Origin: Asaia bogorensis
GTDB taxonomy: Bacteria; Pseudomonadota; Alphaproteobacteria; Acetobacterales; Acetobacteraceae
Direction: 5' to 3'
NCBI GenBank assembly: GCA_945873195.1
Contig: CAMCDA010000028.1
Span: 1-32,446, forward strand
Length of the DNA stretch: 32,446 bases
How positions within the stretch are numbered: position 1 is the stretch's first letter; each line of letters opens with the position of its first letter. Shown piece by piece: positions 24,690-32,446 of this stretch. A program made the position numbers and the translations under genes. The notes beneath the pieces are model-generated. The model did no database searches. It had not been told where the DNA came from and saw only the letters and a program-made list of their open reading frames with translations.

Positions 24690-25886
24690 TCAGCCCCCGA
24701 ACGCCGAAAGCCCCGTCTGCGCCCGTCCGAGGATCAACGCATGCACGTCATGCGTCCCCTCATACGTATTGACGGTTTCCAGGTTCATCACGTGGCGGAT
24801 CACGTGGTACTCGTCGACGATGCCGTTGCCGCCATGCATGTCGCGCGCGACGCGGGCGATATCCAGCGCCTTGCCGCAATTGTTGCGCTTCAGCAGGCTG
24901 ATCATCTCGGGCGAGGCATCATGCGCGTCGATCAGGCGGCCGAGTTGCAGGACCGCGTGCAGGCCCAGCGTGATCTCGGTCTGCATGTCGGCCAGCTTCT
25001 TCTGGATCAACTGCGTCCCGGCCAGCGGGCGGCCGAACATCTTGCGGTTCAGCGTGTATTCGCGCGCGGCCATCCAACAGAACTCGGCGGCGCCGAGCGC
25101 GCCCCAGGCGATGCCGTAGCGGGCGTTGTTGAGGCAGGAGAACGGACCACGCAGCCCCTTTACCTTGGGCAGCATATTGCCCTCCGGCACGAACACATCC
25201 TGCATCATGATCATGCCAGTGATGGAGGCACGGAGTGAGAACTTGCCCTCGATCTTCGGCTGCGTCAGGCCGGGCATGCCGCGTTCCAGCACGAAGCCGC
25301 GGATGTCGTTGTTGTCGTCCTTCGCCCAGACCACCAGCACATCGGCGATCGGCGAGTTGGTGATCCAGGTCTTCGACCCGTTCAGCAGGAAGCCGCCATC
25401 GACGGACTTCGCCCGCGTGCGCATGGATGCCGGGTCGGACCCGGCATCGGGCTCGGTCAGGCCGAAGCAGCCGACGAACTCACCGGTGCGGAGCTTCGGC
25501 AGGTATTTCTGCTTCACGTCCTCCGACCCGAAGGCATGGATCGGATACATGACCAGCGAGGACTGGACCGAGAACGCGGACCGGTAGGCGGAATCGACGC
25601 GCTCAACCTCCCGCGAGATCAGGCCGTAGCTGACATAATTCACGCCGGCGCAGCCATAGCCATCCAGTGTGGCGCCGAGGAACCCCATCTCCCCGAATTC
25701 GTTCATGATCTCGCGATCGAACTTTTCCAGGCGGTTGGCCATCAGGACGCGCGGGAACAGCTTCTCCTGGCAGAAGGCCTGCGCGGCGTCACGGATCGCG
25801 CGTTCATCCTCGCTCAGCCGCGAATCGAGCCGCAGCGGGTCTTCCCAGTTGAACGGCGTGAAGTGGCTGGAGGGCTTTTCGCTCAT
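24690..25886 (-). CDS. gcdH: Glutaryl-CoA dehydrogenase
   Basis: 398 aa. An FAD enzyme of the acyl-CoA dehydrogenase family that turns glutaryl-CoA into crotonyl-CoA and CO2 in lysine/tryptophan breakdown. Motifs: [20 protein letters not shown] at the N-terminus as in Gcd[61 protein letters not shown], and the catalytic base Glu376 in [44 protein letters not shown] is the GcdH-type substrate loop. The ATG overlaps the upstream helicase stop by 4 nt (ATGA). An adjacent glutaryl-CoA transferase or crotonase is not seen. Confidence 0.95.
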   Translation of the reverse strand: MSEKPSSHFTPFNWEDPLRLDSRLSEDERAIRDAAQAFCQEKLFPRVLMANRLEKFDREIMNEFGEMGFLGATLDGYGCAGVNYVSYGLISREVERVDSAYRSAFSVQSSLVMYPIHAFGSEDVKQKYLPKLRTGEFVGCFGLTEPDAGSDPASMRTRAKSVDGGFLLNGSKTWITNSPIADVLVVWAKDDNNDIRGFVLERGMPGLTQPKIEGKFSLRASITGMIMMQDVFVPEGNMLPKVKGLRGPFSCLNNARYGIAWGALGAAEFCWMAAREYTLNRKMFGRPLAGTQLIQKKLADMQTEITLGLHAVLQLGRLIDAHDASPEMISLLKRNNCGKALDIARVARDMHGGNGIVDEYHVIRHVMNLETVNTYEGTHDVHALILGRAQTGLSAFGG

Positions 25887-28102
25887 GCCTCGGTTTCCGT
25901 GGTCTCAATGGGGCGTGGGGCGCGGGTGCGCAGCATCATGAAGGCGGGGACGTCGTCGCCAAACCCGAGAACCGGGGGTCCGAGATCATCATCCCGGCGG
26001 AACCGGCGCGGCCCGTCACGCCGGAAATCGTCCCGTCGCGGTTCGTCCCTGCGTGTATCGTCACGACGGGGGTCATCCCGGCGGGGCTCATCACGGCGGC
26101 CGGCTTCCCGACGGAAGTCATCGCGGCGCGGTTCCTCCTCCCGGCGGGGTTCGTCACGACGTGGTTCATCCCGGCGGGCGGGGCGATCATCGTCACGCGG
26201 CGACCGTTCCCGGCGCGCGCGGTCCGGCGGAGCGGCGGTCCGTTCCGCGTCCGGTACAGGCGCCGGTGCCATGGCTTCGGCCTCGGCCACCGGCGGTTCG
26301 GCCCGCATCCGCGGCGCGCGCTCGCGCTTCTCGCGTACCGGCTTCGCCTCTCCGGTCTTGGCATCCGCCACCCTGGGGTCGTCGGGCTGGCCGTCCTCGG
26401 TCTTGGCGCGATCGGATTTGCGCCCCTCGGACTTTCTGCCTTCGCTCTTGCGCGGTTCAGCCGCCTTCTTGGCGCGTCCACGGCGCTTGCGGCCATCGCC
26501 CTCGGACCACTCGACAGGGTCCAGCCCCTCGATCGCGATCGGCGGGATGGGGTGGTTGATCAGCTTCTCGATCGCCTCGATCGCGAGCCGGTCATCCGGC
26601 TTGGCGATTGTATAGGCATGGCCTTCCAGCCCCGCGCGCCCGGTGCGGCCGATGCGATGGACATAGTCCTCGGCATGGTGCGGCACGTCGAAGTTGAACA
26701 CATGCGACAGGCCGCCGATATCGATGCCGCGCGCGGCCACGTCGCTGCACACCAGCAGGCGCAATTCGCCGGCCTTGAACTTCTCCAGCGTGGAAAACCG
26801 CACCGATTGCGCCATGTCGCCATGCAGGGCGCCGACGCTGAACCTGTGCTTGCTAAGCGACTTGTAGAGGATATCGACGTCGGTCTTGCGGTTGCAGAAA
26901 ATCAGCGCGTTCTGCACATCGTGCTTGCGGATCAGCCGGCGCAGCACTTCCCGCTTGTCGAGTTCGGAGACGAGCGCCAGCCCCTCGGTGATCGTGGTCG
27001 CGACCGAGGCGGAGCGGGAGACCGTGATCTCCTTCGGGTTCCGCAGGAACGCGTCGGCGAGGCGGCGGATTTCCGGCCCCATCGTCGCCGAGAAGAACAA
27101 TGTCTGGCGGCTGGGCGGCAGCAGCGCGACGATCCGTTCGACATCGGGAATGAACCCCATGTCGAGCATCCGGTCGGCCTCATCGATCACCAGCAGCTTG
27201 GCGTCGGACAGCAGGATCGACCCACGCTCGAACATGTCGATCAGACGGCCAGGCGTGGCGATCAGCACATCGACGCCACGGTTCAGCACGTCCTTCTGGT
27301 CCGACATGCTCTCCCCGCCGATGATCAGGGCGTGAGTGAGCTTCAGGTATTTGCCGTACTGGACGAAATTCTCGGCCACCTGCAGCGCGAGTTCGCGCGT
27401 CGGCTCCAGGATCAGGCTGCGCGGCATGCGCGCGCGGGCGCGGGATCCGGACAGGATATCGAGCATCGGCAGGGTGAAGCCGGCGGTCTTGCCGGTGCCG
27501 GTCTGCGCCACGCCCATCACGTCGCGGCCCATCAGCACGACGGGGATCGCCTGCTCTTGGATCGGGGTGGGGTGACGGTAGCCCATGTCCTCGATCGCGC
27601 GGACGATTTCCGGGGACAGGCCGAGATCGGCGAAGATCGCGCGGGCCGGTTCCTCGGCCACGGGTTCGGCGGCGGGATATTGGTCGTCCGTATCGTCCGG
27701 TTCCCCGTCAGCGGCCGTGGCCAGCACAGGTTCGTCCGCCCCCAGATCCTCGGCCGCCTGGATCGGGGCGACCGGTTCAGCCTCAACCGGGATGGGTTCA
27801 ACCGCGGTCGGTTCGACCACGGGCGCCTCCGGCTCGGGGGTGACCGACGCGGTGTCAACAGCTTCCGACGCGGCAGGTTCGACAGGGGAGGCAACAGGTG
27901 CGGCGGCAACCGCCGGCGCGACGACCTCGGCGGGCGGGATCGCGGCCAGCAACGGCAATTCCGTCTGGACGGCGGCGGCGGGCATGGGCACCGCGATATC
28001 GGGCGCGGGATCGGTCGAGTGGTCTGAGGGAACGGTGCCGTTCGGCTCCGCCGGTTCGGTCGTGGTCTCGGTCAATGCGTGTCCAGTCGGTTTCTGTGCC
28101 AT
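25883..28102 (-). CDS. DEAD-box ATP-dependent RNA helicase with long acidic and Arg/Asp-rich tails
   Basis: 739 aa from ATG 28102; the longer TTG frame to 28141 is less likely. Residues 1-160 are an acidic Pro/Ala/Val-rich disordered region. The helicase core (~165-520) has the Q motif [50 protein letters not shown] and HRIGRTGR. The C-terminus is low-complexity, with many RRDEPRRDD-like units between residues ~640 and 725, typical of RNA-binding tails. It unwinds RNA in ribosome assembly or cold adaptation in relatives (RhlE/DeaD type). Its stop overlaps the gcdH start by 4 nt. Confidence 0.93.
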   Translation of the reverse strand: MAQKPTGHALTETTTEPAEPNGTVPSDHSTDPAPDIAVPMPAAAVQTELPLLAAIPPAEVVAPAVAAAPVASPVEPAASEAVDTASVTPEPEAPVVEPTAVEPIPVEAEPVAPIQAAEDLGADEPVLATAADGEPDDTDDQYPAAEPVAEEPARAIFADLGLSPEIVRAIEDMGYRHPTPIQEQAIPVVLMGRDVMGVAQTGTGKTAGFTLPMLDILSGSRARARMPRSLILEPTRELALQVAENFVQYGKYLKLTHALIIGGESMSDQKDVLNRGVDVLIATPGRLIDMFERGSILLSDAKLLVIDEADRMLDMGFIPDVERIVALLPPSRQTLFFSATMGPEIRRLADAFLRNPKEITVSRSASVATTITEGLALVSELDKREVLRRLIRKHDVQNALIFCNRKTDVDILYKSLSKHRFSVGALHGDMAQSVRFSTLEKFKAGELRLLVCSDVAARGIDIGGLSHVFNFDVPHHAEDYVHRIGRTGRAGLEGHAYTIAKPDDRLAIEAIEKLINHPIPPIAIEGLDPVEWSEGDGRKRRGRAKKAAEPRKSEGRKSEGRKSDRAKTEDGQPDDPRVADAKTGEAKPVREKRERAPRMRAEPPVAEAEAMAPAPVPDAERTAAPPDRARRERSPRDDDRPARRDEPRRDEPRREEEPRRDDFRREAGRRDEPRRDDPRRDDTRRDEPRRDDFRRDGPRRFRRDDDLGPPVLGFGDDVPAFMMLRTRAPRPIETTETEA

Positions 28103-28404
28103 GGCCTGCGCGATGGGAGCCTGCGCGAAAATCGGGTGCAATGGCAGCCTGCGCGTAGCGGTCCTGCGAACATGCGTACGACGGCGCCCGACGCTACCGC
28201 GTGGAACGCCGGGAGATATCCCCCGGGGGTATCACGGGCCTGATCGCCGTCGTCAAGATAGCAGAAACCCAAACGCCGCGCGATGGGCATAAAAGGGCCG
28301 GCTGATTTGCCTTGGCGGCGGTTCGAAACCCGCCTTGGGGAGGGTGACAGACGGCGCGCATTGCCGCATGGTATGAACATCCTGAGCAGTAAGGAGGAAA
28401 CCCA
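28103..28404. promoter_or_regulatory. 302-bp divergent intergenic region
   Basis: It separates the divergent helicase and SDR genes and must hold both promoters. A dyad GATATCCCCCGGGGGTATC (28215-28233) with one extra T is the only symmetric element seen. A ggttcgaaaccc stretch near 28319 resembles a T-arm but has no matching tRNA around it. No gene is supported. Confidence 0.4.
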
Positions 28405-29316
28405 ATGGGTATGATGGACGGGAAAGTGGCCGTCGTGACCGGCGCCGGTGGCGGCATCGGACGGGCCACGGCCCTCGAACTGGCGGCTAACGGCGCCATG
28501 GTTGTCGTGAATGACATCGGCGGAACGGTGACCGGCGAAGGCCGCGACTCCGGCCCGGCGCAGCGCGTCGTCGCCGAAATCACCCAGGCCCATGGCCAAG
28601 GCCGAGCGGTTGCCAACACCGGCAGCGTTTCGAGCTGGGAAGACGCCCAGAAGATGGTGCAGGACGCCATCGACAATTTCGGCCGCATCGACATGGTCGT
28701 GAACAACGCCGGCATCCTGCGGGACCGCATGTTCCACTACATGTCGATCGAGGAATGGGACGCCGTCATGAAGGTCCACCTTTATGGTGCCTTCTACGTC
28801 TCCCGCGCCGCGGTGCCGCATTTCCGTAAGCAGGAAAGCGGTGCGTATGTGCACATCACGTCCACCTCGGGCCTGATCGGCAGCGTTGGCCAGACCAACT
28901 ACGGCGCCGCCAAGCTGGGCATCGCCGGCCTGTCGCGTTGCATCGCGATGGACATGCAGCGCTACAACATCCGCTCCAACTGCATCGGGCCGCATGCGTT
29001 CAGCCGCATGATCGAAACGGTTCCCGGCCAGTCCGAGGAGCAGTTGAAGGCGCGCGCCGAACGGACAAAGCCCGACCACATCGCCAAGCTGATCTCGTTC
29101 CTCGGGACGGATGCGGCGGCGAAGGTGTCCGGCCAGATCTTCGGTGTCCGCGGCAACGAAATCTACCTGTACAACCAGCCCCGCCCGATCCGCATCATGG
29201 CGCGCACGGATGGCTGGACGTCCGAGCGGCTGGCCGAACAGTGGCTGCCGGCCGTCGAGAAGGCGTTCACGCCTCTGGAGCGGACCCGCGACGTCTATGC
29301 GTGGGACCCGGTCTGA
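28405..29316 (+). CDS. SDR family NAD(P)-dependent oxidoreductase, 3-hydroxyacyl-CoA dehydrogenase-like
   Basis: 303 aa, preceded by the strong ribosome site AAGGAGG. The Rossmann start is VAVVTGAGGGIGRATALELA; NNAGILRDRMFHYMSIEEWD is the NNAG region; the catalytic set is Ser in HITSTSGLIGSVG, then Tyr and Lys in NYGAAKLGIAGL. The long C-terminal extension after VSGQIFGVRGNEIYLYNQPR, ending WLPAVEKAF..., is like the dehydrogenase unit of peroxisomal multifunctional enzyme 2 and its bacterial relatives, so a beta-oxidation-type role on branched or steroid-like acyl-CoA is plausible. It stands alone between a divergent helicase and a terminator. Confidence 0.9.
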   Translation: MGMMDGKVAVVTGAGGGIGRATALELAANGAMVVVNDIGGTVTGEGRDSGPAQRVVAEITQAHGQGRAVANTGSVSSWEDAQKMVQDAIDNFGRIDMVVNNAGILRDRMFHYMSIEEWDAVMKVHLYGAFYVSRAAVPHFRKQESGAYVHITSTSGLIGSVGQTNYGAAKLGIAGLSRCIAMDMQRYNIRSNCIGPHAFSRMIETVPGQSEEQLKARAERTKPDHIAKLISFLGTDAAAKVSGQIFGVRGNEIYLYNQPRPIRIMARTDGWTSERLAEQWLPAVEKAFTPLERTRDVYAWDPV

Positions 29317-29349
29317 ACCCGCGATAACAACAGTTTTCTAACCTCGAAA

Positions 29350-29378
29350 AAGGCCGGGCTTGTCCCGGCCTTCCTTTT
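29350..29378 (+). terminator. Rho-independent terminator after the SDR gene
   Basis: AAGGCCGGG (29350-29358), loop CTTGT, CCCGGCCTT (29364-29372), then CCTTTT. Nine perfect base pairs, 34 nt after the SDR stop and 50 nt before the next start; it should separate the two transcripts. Confidence 0.88.
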
Positions 29379-29427
29379 GCCGGAACCTCGGTACACCGGG
29401 GGCAACACCTGAACGGAGGACGCCGAC

Positions 29428-31059
29428 ATGACCAAGACCCTGCGTGGCGCCGACATCGTCATCAAGACGCTGGAACGCGCCGGCTTGACAACGATCTACA
29501 CGCTGTCCGGCAACCACATCATGTCGCTGTTCGACGCCGCGATCGATTCCAAGCTCGAACTCTTTCATGTCCGGCATGAAGCCTCCACCGTCCACATGGC
29601 CGACAGCTTCGGCCGCCTGACGCGCCGCCCCGGCATCGCCTGGGTCACCGGCGGCCCCGGCCATGCCAACGCCGTCGGTGCCCTGTTCACCGCGCTCGGC
29701 CAGGAAACCCCGATGGTCCTGCTCTCGGGCCATACCGAGACCGATCAGCTCGGCCGCGGCGGCTTTCAGGAGCTCAAGCAGGTCGAAATGGCCGCCCCCG
29801 TCTGCAAGGCGTCGTGGATGGCGACCGACACCCGCACCGTCGGCATGGAACTGGCCAAGGCGATCCGCATCGCGACCTCCGGCCGGCCAGGCCCCGTGCA
29901 TCTGTCCCTCCCCTCCGACATCCTCGACCCATCTGTCCCGGAAGACAGCATCCCCTGGCCGACCGAGGCCGACTTCACCGCCGCGCCGGTGGGCCTCAGC
30001 AACGCCGCCGCCGACACCATCCTGTCCCTGATCGCGGGGGCGAAACGTCCGCTGATCATCGGTGCCCCGGTCCTCGCCAACCGCCCCGGCCGCGACCTCC
30101 TCGCCCGCATTGAATCCGCCCTCGGCGTCCCGACCGTCATCAGCGAGGGGCCGCGCTCCTTCAACGACGCCACCCTCGGCCGCTACGCCGACGTGGCGAA
30201 GGACGCCGACCTGGTCGTGCTGCTGGGCAAGGCGCTCGACTTCACCCTGAAGTTCGGCGAAGCGCCGTTCTTCGACCCCGCCTGCCAGTTCATCTCGATC
30301 GACCCGGAGGGCGCGCTGATCGACCGCGCCACCAAGGCCAAGGGCGCGGCCCTGATCTTCGGCTGCGTCGCCGACACCTACCCGGCCGGCGAGGCCCTGA
30401 TCGCCCGCGCCAAGACCCAGGGCGACGCCGCCTGGCTGGCATCCTCCCGCGCCGCCTTCGCCGCCCGTCCCGACCTGATGGCCACCGTCGTCTCCAAGAC
30501 CGAGGGCAAGCTGCATCCAGCCGAGGTGTTCCGCGGCCTCGCCCCGTACCTCGATCGTAACCCCGATGCCGTGCTGATCTGCGACGGCGGGGAGTTCGCG
30601 CAATGGGGCCAGGCGATGCTGAGCAACGACCGCCGCATGATCAACGGCGTCGCCGGCTCGATCGGCGGGTCGCTGCCGATGGCCGCCGGCGCCCGCACCG
30701 TCGAGACCAAGGCCCCGGTCTTCGCCGTGCTCGGCGACGGCACCTTCGGGTTCCACATGGCGGAGCTGGAAACGGCCGTGCGCCTGAACCTGCCCTTCAT
30801 CGCGATCGTCGGCACCGATGCGCGCTGGAACGCGGAGTATAACCTCCAGGTCCGGGACTACGGCCCGAACCGGACGTTCGGCTGCGAGCTGAACCAGACC
30901 CGCTATGACCTGGTCGCGACCGCCTTGGGCGGGCATGGCGAACTGGTGGAGAAAGCCGCCGACCTCGCCCCCGCGATCGAACGCGCGCTTGCCAGTGGAA
31001 AGCCGGCGGTGATCAATGTCATGATCGAGAGCATCCCCTCCCCCGTCATGAGGCGCTGA
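29428..31059 (+). CDS. Thiamine-diphosphate-binding enzyme, benzaldehyde-lyase/acetolactate-synthase-like
   Basis: 543 aa, ribosome site ACGGAGGA. The Pyr domain has TTIYTLSGNHIMSLFDAAID and HVRHEASTVHMADSFGRLTR (activating Glu); the central domain is ~190-330; the PP domain has VFAVLGDGTFGFHMAELETA and then FIAIVGTDARWNAEYNLQV. The motif's usual double Asn is GTDARWN here, closer to benzaldehyde-lyase-type proteins (GNDxxW) than to acetolactate synthase. RYDLVATALGGHGELVEK follows as in that group. The reaction may be carboligation or cleavage of a 2-hydroxy ketone or acyl-CoA; substrate unknown. The PNPOx-like gene starts one base after the stop, so the two form an operon. Confidence 0.88.
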   Translation: MTKTLRGADIVIKTLERAGLTTIYTLSGNHIMSLFDAAIDSKLELFHVRHEASTVHMADSFGRLTRRPGIAWVTGGPGHANAVGALFTALGQETPMVLLSGHTETDQLGRGGFQELKQVEMAAPVCKASWMATDTRTVGMELAKAIRIATSGRPGPVHLSLPSDILDPSVPEDSIPWPTEADFTAAPVGLSNAAADTILSLIAGAKRPLIIGAPVLANRPGRDLLARIESALGVPTVISEGPRSFNDATLGRYADVAKDADLVVLLGKALDFTLKFGEAPFFDPACQFISIDPEGALIDRATKAKGAALIFGCVADTYPAGEALIARAKTQGDAAWLASSRAAFAARPDLMATVVSKTEGKLHPAEVFRGLAPYLDRNPDAVLICDGGEFAQWGQAMLSNDRRMINGVAGSIGGSLPMAAGARTVETKAPVFAVLGDGTFGFHMAELETAVRLNLPFIAIVGTDARWNAEYNLQVRDYGPNRTFGCELNQTRYDLVATALGGHGELVEKAADLAPAIERALASGKPAVINVMIESIPSPVMRR

Positions 31060-31060
31060 C

Positions 31061-31633
31061 ATGGCCCAGTTCTTCGATCACATCCCCCCAGCGATCCAAG
31101 AGTTCATCAAGCGGCAGCACGTGTTCTTCACGGCCAGCGCGACGGACGGGTCCCGGATCAACCTGTCGCCCAAGGGCTCCGACTGCCTGCGCGTGATCAG
31201 CGACAAGGAAGTCGTCTACCTCGACCAGACCGGCAGCGGGAACGAAACCGCGGCGCATATCCGGACCGATGGCCGCCTGACCATCATGTTCTGCGCCTTC
31301 GAGGGGCCGCCGATGATCCTGCGCCTGTACGGCACTGGCCGGGTCCTGCCGCGCGGGTCCCAGGACTATGCCGCCCACCTGAACAACGCCTTCGCCGGCC
31401 AGGAACCACCCGGCGCGCGCCAGATCATCGCGCTGGACGTGCAGTCGGTGCAGACCTCCTGCGGGTTCGCCGTGCCGGTGATGAACTTCGACCACGACCG
31501 GAACACGCTGGAGGAATGGGCCAGCCGCAAGGGTCCCGACGGCATCGATGCCTATTGGCGGGAGAAGAACGTCAATACGATCGACGGACTCCCGACCGGC
31601 ATGGCCGAAGTGCTGCAACCCGCCGCCGAGTAG
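31061..31633 (+). CDS. Pyridoxamine-5'-phosphate-oxidase-like flavin-binding protein
   Basis: 190 aa split-barrel protein. Start ATG 31061, one base after the ThDP-enzyme stop. The front reads FIKRQHVFFTASATDGSRIN and LSPKGSDCLRVISDKEVVYL, then DQTGSGNETAAHIRTDGRLT, the usual FMN-phosphate pocket (Arg/Lys and Ser/Thr), and FCAFEGPPMILRLYGTGRVL. PNPOx-fold members with this layout bind FMN, F420 or heme; true PdxH activity is unlikely since PdxH substrate residues are not recognised. It ends RNTLEEWASRKGPDGIDAYW. Its coupling to the ThDP gene suggests a shared pathway. Confidence 0.88.
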   Translation: MAQFFDHIPPAIQEFIKRQHVFFTASATDGSRINLSPKGSDCLRVISDKEVVYLDQTGSGNETAAHIRTDGRLTIMFCAFEGPPMILRLYGTGRVLPRGSQDYAAHLNNAFAGQEPPGARQIIALDVQSVQTSCGFAVPVMNFDHDRNTLEEWASRKGPDGIDAYWREKNVNTIDGLPTGMAEVLQPAAE

Positions 31634-31840
31634 CGCGCGATCGCCAAGGACAGGACGATCGGAGCGGAAATCGCTGCTCCCGTCGTTCTGTCTGGCGACG
31701 GTTTCCTGTTCCGATCGGCGGGCGCGGGAGAAGCGATCCGCCATCGTAGTGTCTTGACGCGCTTCCTCTTTTGCCCAGGCCATCGGCGTGCCAATAATGG
31801 CCGCCTGAACTGGCTTACACGCGCAAAGGATGTCCCGCTC

Positions 31841-32413
31841 ATGAAGAAATTTTCCACCCTCGCGTTCGCGGCCGCGGTCATGACACCCGGCTTGGCACTT
31901 GCCCATACAGGTGCCGCGGGCCATGCGCATGATTTCGTCCAGGGCTTCCTGCACCCAGTGTCGGGGCTGGATCACATTCTGGCGATGGTGCTGGTGGGCA
32001 TGCTCGCGTGGCAGATCGGCCAGCGCGCGCTGTGGCTGGTGCCGGCCGCATTTGTCGGCGTGATGGTGCTGGGCGGCGCCCTGGCGATGGCCGGTATCGA
32101 ACTGCCGTTCCTGGAGGTCGGGATCGCCCTTTCCGTCGTCGTGCTGGGTGCGGCCGTGGCCTTTGGCGTTCGCGCGCCGGTGGCCGTTGCGATGGGCCTC
32201 GCGGGGCTGTTCGCGGTGTTCCACGGCCAGGCGCATGGCGCCGAAATGCCGGCGGCCACGAGCGGGCTGGGCTATGCCGCCGGGTTCATGTTCGCGACCG
32301 CGTTGCTGCACGCGACGGGCTTCGCCATGGGCCGGATTGGCACGGTCGCGGTGCGGACGGCCGGGGCCGCGGCCTCGGTGGCGGGTGTGCTGCTGCTGAT
32401 CGGGACGATCTGA
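31841..32413 (+). CDS. HupE/UreJ family nickel/cobalt permease-like protein
   Basis: 190 aa from ATG 31841 with AAAGGA about 11 nt upstream. A signal peptide ends near GLALA|HTGAAG. The HPVSGLDHILAMVLVGMLAW motif carries the His/Asp metal site, and FAVFHGQAHGAEMP has the second His-rich site. About six membrane helices follow, ending ASVAGVLLLIGTI. The family moves Ni or Co for hydrogenase or urease; neither is in the window, so a general metal-uptake role is more likely here. The upstream 31634-31840 shows no clear riboswitch. Confidence 0.92.
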   Translation: MKKFSTLAFAAAVMTPGLALAHTGAAGHAHDFVQGFLHPVSGLDHILAMVLVGMLAWQIGQRALWLVPAAFVGVMVLGGALAMAGIELPFLEVGIALSVVVLGAAVAFGVRAPVAVAMGLAGLFAVFHGQAHGAEMPAATSGLGYAAGFMFATALLHATGFAMGRIGTVAVRTAGAAASVAGVLLLIGTI

Positions 32414-32446
32414 GTATAGGGCTTCAAGCTTGGCGAGCTATCGGAG

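Noticed and set aside
28300-28335. tRNA-like T-arm (ggttcgaaaccc)
   Set aside because: The stem is out of register and no acceptor, D or anticodon arm fits around it.
29338-31062. 574-codon open frame on the minus strand
   Set aside because: Antisense to the ThDP gene; no ribosome site or motif.
31634-31840. Cobalamin or nickel riboswitch before the HupE/UreJ gene
   Set aside because: The region has some short inverted repeats but no recognisable B12-box or NiCo aptamer motif.

Overview
The window is GC-rich with dense, C-ending codon use and gene families typical of Alphaproteobacteria: an EipB-type envelope protein, a MucR/Ros zinc-finger regulator, VUT-type transport, HupE/UreJ, and many palindromic repeats of the 'cccggccttgtgccgggg' kind. 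The overall mix (MmgE/PrpD, Ldh_2 dehydrogenases, ThDP enzymes, PEP-CTERM) suggests Rhodospirillales, perhaps Acetobacteraceae. That placement is an inference from gene content. It looks chromosomal: no phage, plasmid or IS genes and no rRNA or tRNA were seen.

Layout. 1-2055 (minus): a truncated malate/lactate-dehydrogenase-family gene, a VapBC toxin-antitoxin pair, and a lower-GC methyltransferase that may be acquired. 2056-2441: a gap holding a large imperfect palindrome. 2442-5442 (minus): an MmgE/PrpD enzyme, then a macro-domain hydrolase and a ZntB/CorA transporter packed 10 bp apart. 5535-9298 (plus): a tight queuosine block, VOC protein - VUT transporter - queA - tgt - queF, mostly with overlapping stops and starts; queA carries an in-frame 78-bp palindromic element. 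9306-12215 (minus): eipB and aspS with a 176-bp palindrome between them. 12313-14549 (minus): a CcdB-type toxin with a short partner, then a TIR domain fused to a formylglycine-generating-enzyme (FGE)/C-type-lectin-like domain. The last ~37 residues of that protein resemble the variable region of a diversity-generating-retroelement target. 14550-15227: a 678-bp non-coding stretch with three ~41-bp direct repeats. 15228-18344 (plus): an Ldh_2 dehydrogenase and a ThDP enzyme. 18322-24665: an accessory stretch with two TPR/glycosyltransferase-like proteins, a MucR-type regulator, a 57-aa small protein, a PEP-CTERM metalloprotease behind an AT-rich island, a SIMPL protein, and a TPR gene interrupted by an in-frame amber codon. 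24690-28102 (minus): a DEAD-box helicase overlapping glutaryl-CoA dehydrogenase. 28405-32413 (plus): an SDR followed by a terminator, a second ThDP enzyme paired with a PNPOx-like flavoprotein, and HupE/UreJ.

How they work together. VUT, QueA, Tgt and QueF give a coherent route from imported or internal preQ0 to epoxyqueuosine in tRNA. GcdH, the SDR, PrpD-like, Ldh_2 and ThDP genes suggest broad organic-acid and acyl-CoA catabolism. The best candidate for an undescribed system is the TIR-FGE fusion at 12990-14549, beside a toxin-antitoxin pair. Its lectin-like end lacks both FGE catalytic cysteines, and its codons fit retroelement-style diversification. No reverse transcriptase or template repeat is in the window, so that part is a hypothesis.
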